A stretch of DNA of 64,000 nucleotides from Halomonas campaniensis (GTDB lineage Bacteria; Pseudomonadota; Gammaproteobacteria; Pseudomonadales; Halomonadaceae): assembly GCF_002211105.1 (NCBI RefSeq), contig NZ_JPUA01000003.1, positions 1 through 64,000 on the forward strand. Reading direction: 5' to 3'. How positions within the stretch are numbered: the first letter of the stretch is position 1; every line of letters begins with the position of its first letter. Shown one piece after another: positions 1 to 6,801 of the stretch. Both the position numbers and the translations under genes were made by a program. The notes below the pieces were generated by a model that was given only the letters and a program-made list of their open reading frames with translations, had not been told where the DNA came from and did not search any database.

Positions 1-2
1 TG

Positions 3-141
3 TTCTTAGGTGAATACTCAAGAGCACTAGAAACCGCAGGTGCTGCACTTATTAGTTGAATTCAGGGATCCAGCCAAAGACCCCGAGATGGTTGAGATAA
101 TGAATAAGCACCTAAAGCCGGTGGGTATTAGGCTAGGGTGA
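3..141 (+). pseudogene. 3' end(s) of unidentified gene(s) at the window edge
   Basis: Two overlapping open tails are present. One frame is open from base 3 and stops at 57-59. Another runs from about base 31 to a TGA at 139-141 and ends in the protein-like string DPEMVEIMNKHLKPVGIRLG. They could be two consecutive genes or one gene broken by a frameshift. I do not recognise either. The second frame contains a GTG at 40 but no clear ribosome binding site. The next element downstream is a hairpin and the leader of the DUF4236 gene, so this is probably the end of a preceding phage-type operon. Confidence 0.25.
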
Positions 142-142
142 G

Positions 143-480
143 CTAAACCCCATGAGGGGGTGATAAAAGTTGGTATTGAGAGGGTGATTTCTGTCGATTA
201 GATGAAGATTTTTGTGCAGTCGTTACGCGAGTAGAGTCATTAAGGTTGATGATTTGCCGACACCTTGTCGCGTGAGCAATATTTTCAGTCTGATGATTTT
301 CGGATCAGTACGCGCGCGTACAAGCATGGGCCCTTGAGGCAAGGTCGGCGAGCGTAAAGAGGCTGCACTCTTAACGGAACGGCACCAAAAAAGATGTTAT
401 TCAACACAAGTCCTATGGCTAGCAATTAACTTGTAACGCTAAGATAGATTAGAGCGCTCATAGCGGCGCATAACAAAAAG
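143..480 (+). repeat. Leader module A, paralogous to 7391-7605
   Basis: This non-coding stretch before the DUF4236 gene begins with a small hairpin (ACCCC at 147-151, GGGGT at 157-161) followed by GATAAAAG. The same order of landmarks recurs at 7391-7605 before the lipoprotein gene: the CCCC/GGGG hairpin, GATAAAAG, TTGAGAG, then TTTTCGGA-CAGTA, then CACAAGT, then a GCTA-rich stretch with ACGCTA. The two copies are collinear but diverged. I infer a paralogous end-of-operon plus promoter cassette, of the kind that brings single accessory genes into phage genomes. A short third match, AAACCCCATGAG, lies near 3293 without the hairpin. Confidence 0.5.
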
Positions 481-498
481 ATTCAAGGGGAAATGATC

Positions 499-798
499 AT
501 GGGCCTAAAATTTCGAAAGTCAGTAAAGGTCGCTCCGGGAGTGCGAGTCAACTTTGGCAAGAAAAGCTCTAGCGTGAGTATTGGCAATAAGTACGGTGGC
601 TACAACATCGGCTCAAAAGGCACGCGAGCACGAGTTAGCGCCCCAGGGACTGGGCTTTCTTACTCAGATCGCATTGATAAGCCTAGGTCGCAGCGCGCAC
701 CACAAAAGCAAAAGCATTACTCGGGTGCTGAGTGGGCTGTGGCTGTAGTCGTCGGCGTGGTCTTTTTCTTTCTTCTAATCTGGTTGTTCGGTTGGTAG
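499..798 (+). CDS. DUF4236 family small protein with C-terminal membrane anchor
   Basis: A protein of 99 residues. The first 60 residues fit the DUF4236 pattern seen in phage and bacterial proteins: a basic start GLKFRKSVKVAPGVRVNFGK, a repeated S-V-S-I-G/Y-N-I-G-S core, then APGTGLSYS. The last 22 residues form one hydrophobic helix (WAVAVVVGVVFFFLLIWLFG), so it is probably tail-anchored in the inner membrane. The start at 499 is preferred over the in-frame ATG at 493 because AAGGGG at 485-490 is then 8 bp away and the conserved part begins at MGLKF. The family's function is unknown. It follows leader module A and precedes two small secreted proteins. Confidence 0.7.
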   Translation: MGLKFRKSVKVAPGVRVNFGKKSSSVSIGNKYGGYNIGSKGTRARVSAPGTGLSYSDRIDKPRSQRAPQKQKHYSGAEWAVAVVVGVVFFFLLIWLFGW

Positions 799-854
799 TG
801 GCAGCGAGGTGCTTACATAAAGCTTTTACTCTGATTATCAATAAAGGTGGAAAG

Positions 855-1187
855 ATGAGGCTAATTATCGCGGCGGCACTGGCGCTATGTGCAACTACGG
901 CAAGCGCGCAGGAAGATATTTCTTATCACTTTGGCTATGCGCTGCAAGCGGCTGGTATGTGCCCTGGCTTGCAAGTGCGCGTTGATACTGAGCGTAAAGT
1001 GGATGCCAGGTTTGGAGTGGCTGTGCGTGATGGCGCCCAGTATATGGATGGCCTATACGCTGCTATGGATGATGCAAGTAATGCCTGTGATATCGCCTGG
1101 CGACGTTATGGCTGTAATGGGAATACTGAGCCACGCCTTATCCAAACTAGCAGCAGGGCTCCCAGCACTGTGCTTTGCGAGTATTGA
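855..1187 (+). CDS. Small secreted protein, unknown function
   Basis: A protein of 110 residues. It starts with a signal peptide (MRLIIAAALALCATTASAQ, cleavage likely after ASA) and the mature part has four cysteines, suggesting a disulphide-bonded periplasmic protein. The ATG at 855 is chosen because AAAGGTGG lies just upstream and because starting earlier would place unrelated sequence before the signal peptide. I do not recognise the family. It lies between the DUF4236 gene and another small secreted protein, all on one strand, so the three may form an accessory operon in the mobile-element region. Confidence 0.6.
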   Translation: MRLIIAAALALCATTASAQEDISYHFGYALQAAGMCPGLQVRVDTERKVDARFGVAVRDGAQYMDGLYAAMDDASNACDIAWRRYGCNGNTEPRLIQTSSRAPSTVLCEY

Positions 1188-1206
1188 CACAAAGGGGCAG
1201 CACAAC

Positions 1207-1524
1207 ATGAAGCGCAGTTTTATGATAGCCATAGCAGTTACCCTGATAGTTTTCTCAAGCAATGCCCAGGCCCGTCAATTTAACGGCAATGGCCAACCGG
1301 CTTGCCTTACCGAAAACCTACTTGATCAAATAATCGATGCTGCCGTAAGTCGAAACACAGCCGGTATTGAGTATCTGCTTAATAATGGATGCGTTGTGCC
1401 GCGCTCTGGTATTCAGGTATCAGTAATCGATACTAAGATTTTGAGGGGTAAAGTTAAGGTACGCGCCTTCATTGGAGGCCAACCTGTAGAGCTGTGGACG
1501 ACGATAGAAGCTTTATCGCGGTAG
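1207..1524 (+). CDS. Small secreted protein, unknown function
   Basis: A protein of 105 residues with a signal peptide (MKRSFMIAIAVTLIVFSSNAQA). The mature part contains two cysteines and a central stretch, DAAVSRNTAGIEYLLNNGC, that resembles a single ankyrin-like helix pair; this resemblance is weak. It starts 19 bp after the stop of the preceding secreted protein, consistent with co-transcription. I do not recognise a named family. Periplasmic location is inferred from the signal peptide only. Confidence 0.55.
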   Translation: MKRSFMIAIAVTLIVFSSNAQARQFNGNGQPACLTENLLDQIIDAAVSRNTAGIEYLLNNGCVVPRSGIQVSVIDTKILRGKVKVRAFIGGQPVELWTTIEALSR

Positions 1525-1582
1525 CATGTTAAACCAAATCCAAGACCCGCTACGGCGGATTTTCCTATACGAGGAAGCGCAA

Positions 1583-1927
1583 ATGAAAGCGCTGGTTACG
1601 TACCGCGAAGCCGCCGAAATGCTCAGTGTTTCCCACTGGACTGTTCGCCAGATGGTACGCGATGGGCGACTTAACGTCGCGGGCGAAGGGAAAGGCCGGC
1701 GCGTCACTATGGGAAGTATTTTAAGGCTCGGTGAACTCGACTCTCGTGCCTTTGAGGAAACCAGTCACACCGCATCTACCGCACCTGATACGCATAATCG
1801 AGGAAAAGCTGCACGTCACCACGTACAAGGCAATTCTCGCAGCGAGAATCACGCCAGTGCGGCAAGCCAAGCATCTAATAGTCTGGATGAGCTGCTGAAG
1901 ACGCTAACGACTGCTCCAAAAAAATAA
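1583..1927 (+). CDS. Excisionase/MerR-like helix-turn-helix protein
   Basis: A protein of 114 residues. Residues 1-50 form an excisionase-type winged helix-turn-helix (YREAAEMLSVSHWTVRQMVR followed by DGRL and the basic GKGRRV wing). The rest is a Ser/Ala/His-rich tail of low complexity. ATG at 1583 is chosen because GAGGAA at 1571-1576 is well placed; the longer frame from 1526 has no ribosome binding site. Proteins of this type in mobile elements direct excision or control an early promoter. It sits directly before the repeat array at 2042-2671, so it is a candidate to bind there; this is inference. Confidence 0.65.
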   Translation: MKALVTYREAAEMLSVSHWTVRQMVRDGRLNVAGEGKGRRVTMGSILRLGELDSRAFEETSHTASTAPDTHNRGKAARHHVQGNSRSENHASAASQASNSLDELLKTLTTAPKK

Positions 1928-2041
1928 TTGCTGGTAGTGAAAAGTCACGCTTCATAAGCGAATCGCGTTGCGCTTAGAACCTCATAAAACCTCAAGTGGG
2001 CGTAGTGTTTTCTCTACACCTTTCTAGCTCTATTGCTGGTG

Positions 2042-2313
2042 GTTTCCATCAGCAAGTTTCCACGCTGGTTTCCACCAGATCGCCAGTATCCACTTGCTGG
2101 TATCCAGGGCGGTATCCACCAGATGGCTAGTGCTGGTAACCAACAACTAACCAGTAAAGGTAATCACTTTGAGATGGTAACCAGATGAAGGTACGAATTT
2201 TGGCACGAGCGATTGGTACGAATTGGTACGCAGCTTGGTGCGCACGATAGGTGCGCAATCAGAAGTGCGCACTGGTGGTAAGTTCGCATCATGGTTCGCA
2301 GCAAAAGTTCGCA
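2042..2313 (+). repeat. Graded array of about 20 heptamers, GTnnnCA type
   Basis: Seven-base words occur mostly every 10-14 bp and change in blocks. GTTTCCA is at 2042, 2056 and 2068; GTATCCA at 2086, 2100 and 2112; GTAACCA at 2136 and 2177, with one-mismatch forms at 2147 and 2160; GTACGAA at 2191 and 2216; GTACGCA at 2226; GTGCGCA at 2238, 2251 and 2265; GTTCGCA at 2282, 2294 and 2307. Gaps between blocks are mostly longer (17-24 bp). Several words sit in short inverted contexts such as CTGG...CCAG. No convincing gene overlaps it. Such spacing suggests protein binding sites on one face of the helix, for example origin iterons or operators. Confidence 0.75.
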
Positions 2314-2357
2314 TTCGTCAGTATGAGCCAACTCAAGGCGTGTATTTGAAGCCATAT

Positions 2358-2393
2358 TCAAATTGGAAATAATGCGCATTATGTCCAATTTGA
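2358..2393. promoter_or_regulatory. 36-bp near-perfect palindrome
   Basis: Arms TCAAATTGGA (2358-2367) and TCCAATTTGA (2384-2393) flank a perfect 14-bp palindrome, ATAATGCGCATTAT (2369-2382). Only the pair at 2368/2383 fails to match. The centre, TGCGCA, is contained in the array word GTGCGCA. It could be an operator for a dimeric regulator or a cruciform element of a replication origin. Confidence 0.6.
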
Positions 2394-2424
2394 GCTTTAC
2401 GTATGGAAAGCGCGTCGTCCAGCT

Positions 2425-2470
2425 TTCACGCACTATCTTCACGCAGCGCATTTGCTCAGGAATGCTCAGG
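2425..2470 (+). repeat. Paired short words TTCACGCA and GCTCAGG
   Basis: TTCACGCA occurs at 2425 and 2438 (13 bp apart). GCTCAGG occurs at 2454 and 2464 (10 bp apart). The same rule as in the upstream array applies: a word is repeated at about helical spacing, then replaced by another. This links the main array to the TGTTCCC cluster downstream. Confidence 0.5.
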
Positions 2471-2581
2471 TTTAAGCTGTGATTCAAGAGCGCATGAAAG
2501 CGCCAGCTAGCTCTATCTCAAAAGAGGTTATGCGGTTTGAAACCTCGAAACCTTATAGACGCGAAACTGCTCACTCTAGTT

Positions 2582-2671
2582 TGTTCCCGCCTGTTCCCGG
2601 TGAATAATAAGCAGTGGGAACAGAAAACATCATATCAATCAACATTGTTCCCGCTGTTCCCACTGTTCCCG
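2582..2671 (+). repeat. TGTTCCC iteron-like cluster, possible origin
   Basis: TGTTCCC occurs at 2582, 2592, 2646, 2655 and 2664, and inverted as GGGAACA at 2616-2622. Spacing is 9-10 bp within each group. Each copy reads GTTCCC followed by G or A, so it also fits the GTnnnC pattern of the upstream array. The AT-rich stretch 2623-2645 lies between the groups. Iterons flanking an AT-rich segment are typical of replication origins of P4-like satellites and plasmids. No initiator gene is visible in the window, so an origin is only a hypothesis. Confidence 0.5.
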
Positions 2672-2786
2672 GTCAAAATCAACAGGCGCGGGTTAGGCGC
2701 TGCTCTGAGGTTCACACTCTGCGCTAAGCGTCTCAAACAGTAATCGGCGAAAAGCTGCGCCCGTTGGCGATGCTATCTCCGTAGCA

Positions 2787-2996
2787 TCACTTTGATTGGT
2801 TAAGCTCTTCAATGGCTTCCTTCATGCGATCCTGCATCCACTGCTCAATGTAAGATTGCAGGTAGCCAGTACGGCCGATACTGAAACGTGCTGGCGGCGC
2901 AATCATTTTGTACTTCGCGTGCATGCGCCAGAGTGTCGTGCGATCTACGCCCAGCATCTTGGCTGCTTCACCTACATTTAGAATATTTTCTTTCAT
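2787..2996 (-). CDS. AlpA-like helix-turn-helix regulator
   Basis: A protein of 69 residues. The core LNVGEAAKMLGVDRTTLWRM is an AlpA/excisionase-type helix-turn-helix, followed by an RFSIGRTGYLQSYIEQWM wing and helix as in AlpA-family regulators of phage satellites. ATG at 2996 has GAGG 8 bp upstream. A longer in-frame reading reaches 3125, but it would translate the 9-bp tandem repeat as a run of ALY residues and lacks a ribosome binding site, so it is not used. The gene lies between the iteron-like cluster and its own repeat-containing leader, which suggests it controls early transcription or excision of the element. Confidence 0.65.
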   Translation of the reverse strand: MKENILNVGEAAKMLGVDRTTLWRMHAKYKMIAPPARFSIGRTGYLQSYIEQWMQDRMKEAIEELNQSK

Positions 2997-3050
2997 GGCA
3001 GGCCTCATTACTTGGTTGAGATAAGAATGAGTCAGGCTGACATTATTGAT

Positions 3051-3101
3051 TAGAGCGTATAGAGCGTATAGAGCGTATAGAGCGTATAGAGCGTATAGAG
3101 C
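3051..3101 (-). repeat. 9-bp tandem repeat in the leader of the AlpA-like gene
   Basis: The unit TAGAGCGTA is repeated exactly five times (3051-3095) and followed by a partial TAGAGC. It lies 55-105 bp upstream of the ATG at 2996, in the region expected to hold the promoter or operator. Identical copies suggest recent expansion by slippage. Change in copy number could alter regulator binding or promoter spacing. Confidence 0.75.
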
Positions 3102-3333
3102 AGTTCTAGACAGCGATACACTCAACGCTAGGCGAGCACCTGCAAAGATCGAGAAACGGCTTAAAGAATGCTCACATGGCGATTATGGATAGAGGATGGC
3201 GGGATGGTTTTCTAGCTTTGGGGCGACTGGCGTTGGCATACCGCCTGTTGGGTATGGATGTGCGAAAGGCTGCCGGGGTATAACTTTTAAACCCCATGAG
3301 AAGCTAAGAGCGGCTAAGGTAATGCATAAATAA
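3102..3333. other. Non-coding stretch between the AlpA-like and immunity genes
   Basis: No convincing gene. It holds the presumed promoter of the AlpA-like gene (minus strand) and, near 3293, a lone AAACCCCATGAG matching the start of leader module A but without the following hairpin arm. Confidence 0.4.
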
Positions 3334-3351
3334 AGGCCGGGATTTCGGCCT
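3334..3351 (-). terminator. Rho-independent terminator of the immunity-like gene
   Basis: AGGCCG (3334-3339) pairs with CGGCCT (3346-3351) around a 6-base loop. Read on the minus strand it is followed by TTTATTTAT. It lies 39 bp after the stop codon of the minus-strand gene at 3390-3614. Confidence 0.65.
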
Positions 3352-3389
3352 CATCTTTCGTGTTCGAGACATGAATGGATATGAAAGCT

Positions 3390-3614
3390 TCACTCTTCCT
3401 TCTTGGGTTCAGGCTTGTCCATGCACGCCCAAACCAAAGCAACTACCCAGCCTACGAATGTCCAGCCGGCTACTACGGTCAAAACACTGATAGCCACGGC
3501 ATGCCGCATATTACGAACGGCAGCAATGATTATCGGCAGGAAGTAGACCGCGATCACGATAGCCATTAACAGCATTGGGTGTATCGGCAGATTGTAGGCC
3601 ATGTTCACGTCCAT
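3390..3614 (-). CDS. Superinfection immunity-like small membrane protein
   Basis: A protein of 74 residues with two hydrophobic helices: PMLLMAIVIAVYFLPIIIAA, then ISVLTVVAGWTFVGWVVALV, joined by a short basic loop RNMRH, and a charged end KPEPKKEE. This two-helix layout with YFLP and GWTFVGWVVALVWA is typical of the T4 Imm-like superinfection immunity family, small inner-membrane proteins that block DNA entry of later phages. ATG at 3614 has AGGA 8 bp upstream. It has its own terminator. A host benefit through phage exclusion is inferred from the family. Confidence 0.65.
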   Translation of the reverse strand: MDVNMAYNLPIHPMLLMAIVIAVYFLPIIIAAVRNMRHAVAISVLTVVAGWTFVGWVVALVWACMDKPEPKKEE

Positions 3615-3678
3615 AAGTGAAATCCTAATTTCATCGTACAAGCCCCTAGTTATTCAGATCAGAGAGTTAACGTAGCAG

Positions 3679-4068
3679 CTAATCATGCTCATTAGGAGCG
3701 CTAATCTCGCGTTCAAAGCGATCTAGGTTGCCAGACTGCGTCTTGACGAAATCTAATAGCACCGGGTTTTGTTTCAACGCCTCTGCTCCTAATTCAGGTG
3801 TATAGGCAGGTGTTTCACCATTCACGCCCACGTCTTCCCAATCCTTGAGCATCCCTAGGGCGATGGCCTCGCAATGCATAGCCATTCGCTGATCTGCTGT
3901 TAACTCATTGCAGTATTTCCGGCTGTATTTCTTCTCTACCTCCATGAGGTGATCCAGGTACTCAGCGTTCCCTTTGTAAGCCACTTTCAGCCGGCTTGTG
4001 CCTTCTATGGTAACCCACTTACCAGATGCAAATTTCTCGTGCTCGTACTTATCAATTCTATAAGTCAT
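3679..4068 (-). CDS. Probable phage tail assembly chaperone
   Basis: A protein of 129 residues. The order of motifs fits tail assembly chaperones of siphophage type: an N-terminal strand region with GKWVTIEGTSRLKVAYKGN and EYLDHL, a middle helix, then LKDWEDV (74-80), a PAYTPELGAEAL segment, and LLDFVKTQSGNLDRF (104-118). In complete phages this gene lies just before the tape-measure gene on the same strand and its product holds the tape measure during assembly. Here it is on the opposite strand and divergent from the tape-measure operon, about 100 bp away. No frameshift extension is seen. The assignment rests on pattern recognition and could be a related minor tail protein. Confidence 0.5.
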   Translation of the reverse strand: MTYRIDKYEHEKFASGKWVTIEGTSRLKVAYKGNAEYLDHLMEVEKKYSRKYCNELTADQRMAMHCEAIALGMLKDWEDVGVNGETPAYTPELGAEALKQNPVLLDFVKTQSGNLDRFEREISAPNEHD

Positions 4069-4172
4069 GCCTTTCTCCTGTTATTAATTACACCCTGATA
4101 TAAAACCAGTATATGAGCTATTATATTGCTTGTAAGCGTAATTTTGTGGAATTTAATTTCTAGGAAACTCAA

Positions 4173-4352
4173 ATGAACAGAGCAAAAGGGAAGCGCGGTC
4201 TCAACCGGCGCCCGGGAAAAGGCGCTATTGATCAATGCTGGCTGACACTGCGTAAGGCTGCGGATAGTGGCGACGTGATTGCCGCTGCCAAGCTGATTGA
4301 GCTGGACTACATGCTTAGCGTCAGCCATGAACGCCAGGAGGTTCGCGCATGA
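4173..4352 (+). CDS. 59-residue basic protein before the tape-measure gene
   Basis: A protein of 59 residues, strongly basic at the N-terminus (MNRAKGKRGLNRRPGKG), then an amphipathic helical stretch WLTLRKAADSGDVIAAAKLIEL. AGGA at 4162 supports the ATG. Its stop overlaps the start of the next gene (ATGA at 4349-4352), showing translational coupling. I do not recognise the family; the basic start suggests nucleic acid binding. It begins the short operon that ends with the tape-measure protein. Confidence 0.6.
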   Translation: MNRAKGKRGLNRRPGKGAIDQCWLTLRKAADSGDVIAAAKLIELDYMLSVSHERQEVRA

Positions 4353-4561
4353 TTGGCCAAGATATCAACGCGATGGTGCTCTCTTTGGAATGGATGCGAG
4401 ATACCGGGAGTCAGGAGCTTGACGAGATGCGAGAGGCAACTGCTGGGATGGTGAGAGCAATGGCTAATATGCAACTAAAGATGGGCCAAATGAATCATGC
4501 CGACCATCGTGACCTATTGAAGCGTGCGGAAGGGTTGCTCCCTTCGCGGCTGGATAACTGA
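4349..4561 (+). CDS. 70-residue helical protein before the tape-measure gene
   Basis: A protein of 70 residues, predicted almost entirely helical (EWMRDTGSQELDEMREAT, then MVRAMANMQLKMGQM). It overlaps the preceding gene by ATGA and ends 10 bp before the tape-measure start. In siphophages the position immediately before the tape measure is usually filled by the tail assembly chaperones, so this could be a diverged partner; sequence alone does not show it. No named family recognised. Confidence 0.55.
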   Translation: MIGQDINAMVLSLEWMRDTGSQELDEMREATAGMVRAMANMQLKMGQMNHADHRDLLKRAEGLLPSRLDN

Positions 4562-4571
4562 GGGCTAGGCT

Positions 4572-6776
4572 ATGGGAAGCAGTTCAAGGCTTGAACTTAT
4601 AATCAGTAGCCGCAATGCCGAGCAAAGCCTCAATAGAATGGAAAAAAGGCTGAGTGAGGTGGACCGCGCCGGTGATGACGCCGCTGATTCTATGACGAAC
4701 ATGCAGCGGCGCCTGGCGGGAGTTGAGAGGTTCGCCACGGTCGCGGGTGGTGCGATAATGGGTCTGAGTGCTGGAGCTGGGGTGTTCACTGCTATCGCCC
4801 ATTCAGCGTCACAATCAGCCGCAGAGATCGACAACTTATCACGCCTGGCTAACACCAACGTCGAGGATTTTCAGCGCCTATCCTTCGCCTCGCGTGCTTA
4901 TGGGGTGGAACAAGACAAGCTAGCCGATATTCTCAAGGATACCAACGATCGTGTTGGCGACTTCCTGAGTACCGGCGGCGGTGAGATGAAGGATTTTTTC
5001 GAGCAGATAGCGCCACAAATTGGCGTGACTGCCGAGGAGTTCCGCAACCTTTCCGGGCCCCAGGCGCTGCAAAAGTATTATGACGGCTTGCAGGCGGCGA
5101 ACCTCAGCCAAGCAGAGATGACGTTTTACATGGAAAGCGTCGCTGATGAGGCAACCGCCCTGATCCCGCTGTTACGTGATGGCGGTGCCGAGATGAGGCG
5201 GCTCGGGCAAGAGGCAGACGACCTAAGTGCCATACTGAGCCAAATGGAGATCCAGCGCCTAAAGGATATTCGCGGCGAGTTTGGCCAGTTAGGGCAGCAA
5301 CTAAGCACTGAAACAATGCGCGCCGTCTCGCAATTCGATGACCTCATGAAATCGTCTCTGGAAGGCATTAGCTACGGCATTAATAACGTGGCTCGGGGCT
5401 TCAACGTCTTTATGGATTCGTTCCGTGATGGCGAGGCTAAGCGCTCGATTGCAGGCATAGACGCCGAGCTAAACGCCCTTTTTGATACTAAGGCGCGGCT
5501 TGAGCAGCGCATCGATATGTTTGGGGCGGACGCACCTCAGGCGCAAGACTCTATCGTAGCCCTTGGCGAGCTAAGAGGGGAATACACCGCCCTGATCGAC
5601 CGCAAAAAAGAGCTGCAACAAGCTGGCTTGCCAGTCACCGAGCCGGAAATAGTGCAGCTAGATCGCGCTGTCATTTCAGCCGATGAACTGGCTAAGGCTC
5701 AAAAGGACGCCCAAAAAGAAGCCGACCTATTCTCTGATTCGCTCCAATCCATACAAGATCGATTATTCCCGCTGGAAGCCTCGCAGCGAAGCTATCGCGA
5801 CGATCAAGAATTGCTAACCATGGCATGGGCTAAGGGCGAGATGGGCGTTATGCGCTACCTAGAGGCGCTTAATCGGCTGCAGCAAGCCCAAATGAGCACG
5901 CAAACGGCAGCCGATGCCTACGGTGGCGGCGGTGGCTTTGGCTCTGAGATCGGCAGCCGTGGCGGAGTGGGCGCGCCGACTGATCCCATGGCGGACGTGG
6001 TCGGCAATCAGGGTCAGGATTATTGGGGCAAGTGGCTCGAATCCGCTGAAACGGCTTTTACTGACTTCGACCAGATGGCTGCTAATACCGCCGAATCATT
6101 CCAGCAAGGGTTTGGTACCGCGTTTGAGCGAATGGTCTTCGATAGCCAGACAGCCCGTGAAGCAGCACAAAACCTATTTGAGGGCATGGGGCGTACGGCG
6201 ATCAATACGCTGGGACAAATGGCGGGGCAGTGGGCTGCCTATCATGGTGTGCAGTTGGCTTTAGGTAAGAGCACTGAGGCGACTGCCATCGGCTCAGCCA
6301 TTGCCACCGGCTCATCGATTGCAGCGGCTTACGCACCGGCAGCGGCTGCGGCGTCCCTTGCGTCATTCGGTGCCAACTCAGTACCGGCCATGGCGGGCAT
6401 GTCATCGGCTTACGGGCTAAGTAGCACTTTAGCCCTTACTGGTATGGCCCACGATGGTATCGACCGCATTCCCCGAGAAGGCACCTGGCTTCTAGATAAG
6501 GGCGAGCGGGTACTCAATGCACCCCAAGCTGATCGCCTTGATAACTATATTGCACGGGAAGAGCGCGGCGGCGAGGGAGGTGGTGCCGGGCCTATCAACG
6601 TCGATGTCCAGGTGATTAACAACGGCAAGCCACAACAAGCATCCGCCGCCGTGGAGCAAAGAAACCAGCGAGATTTTATTGTCAAGGTGATGCTAAACGA
6701 CCTGAACAGCGGCAGCTCAAGGTCATATACAGAGCAATTGGCGTCAACTTTCGGAATGTCACGCCGAGGCAGGTAG
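4572..6776 (+). CDS. Phage tail tape-measure protein
   Basis: A protein of 734 residues. The N-terminal third is coiled-coil (SRNAEQSLNRMEKRLSEVDR) followed by a small-residue helix VAGGAIMGLSAGAGVFTAIA and a region like lambda-type tape measures (EIDNLSRLANTNVEDFQRLS). A Gly-rich linker lies near residues 447-470, a hydrophobic Ala-rich stretch near 575-610, and the C-terminal signature IPREGTWLLDKGERVLNAPQ near 635-655. Tape-measure proteins set tail length and pass through the tail tube; at about 1.5 angstrom per residue this would fit a tail near 110 nm. It is the only clear structural gene in the region: no capsid, tube, terminator or tip genes flank it. Confidence 0.85.
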   Translation: MGSSSRLELIISSRNAEQSLNRMEKRLSEVDRAGDDAADSMTNMQRRLAGVERFATVAGGAIMGLSAGAGVFTAIAHSASQSAAEIDNLSRLANTNVEDFQRLSFASRAYGVEQDKLADILKDTNDRVGDFLSTGGGEMKDFFEQIAPQIGVTAEEFRNLSGPQALQKYYDGLQAANLSQAEMTFYMESVADEATALIPLLRDGGAEMRRLGQEADDLSAILSQMEIQRLKDIRGEFGQLGQQLSTETMRAVSQFDDLMKSSLEGISYGINNVARGFNVFMDSFRDGEAKRSIAGIDAELNALFDTKARLEQRIDMFGADAPQAQDSIVALGELRGEYTALIDRKKELQQAGLPVTEPEIVQLDRAVISADELAKAQKDAQKEADLFSDSLQSIQDRLFPLEASQRSYRDDQELLTMAWAKGEMGVMRYLEALNRLQQAQMSTQTAADAYGGGGGFGSEIGSRGGVGAPTDPMADVVGNQGQDYWGKWLESAETAFTDFDQMAANTAESFQQGFGTAFERMVFDSQTAREAAQNLFEGMGRTAINTLGQMAGQWAAYHGVQLALGKSTEATAIGSAIATGSSIAAAYAPAAAAASLASFGANSVPAMAGMSSAYGLSSTLALTGMAHDGIDRIPREGTWLLDKGERVLNAPQADRLDNYIAREERGGEGGGAGPINVDVQVINNGKPQQASAAVEQRNQRDFIVKVMLNDLNSGSSRSYTEQLASTFGMSRRGR

Positions 6777-6783
6777 CCCGCAG

Positions 6784-6801
6784 CCCTGGCTAACGCCGGG
6801 G
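6784..6801 (+). terminator. Hairpin after the tape-measure gene
   Basis: CCCTGGC (6784-6790) pairs with GCCGGGG (6795-6801) around TAAC, with one G-T pair, starting 8 bp after the stop codon. The following TTCTAATT is a weak U-run, so termination may be partial. Confidence 0.4.

Noticed and set aside
2164-2487. Minus-strand open frame of 107 codons across the array
   Set aside because: It covers the repeat words, has no ribosome binding site and no domain signature. The repeat structure explains the sequence better.
2537-2743. Plus-strand frame of 68 codons across the TGTTCCC cluster
   Set aside because: Its LFPLFPLFP run is the translation of the iteron words; no protein-like features.
3051-3101. 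Tandem repeat as a CRISPR array
   Set aside because: Units are 9 bp and directly adjacent, without spacers, and no cas genes are present.
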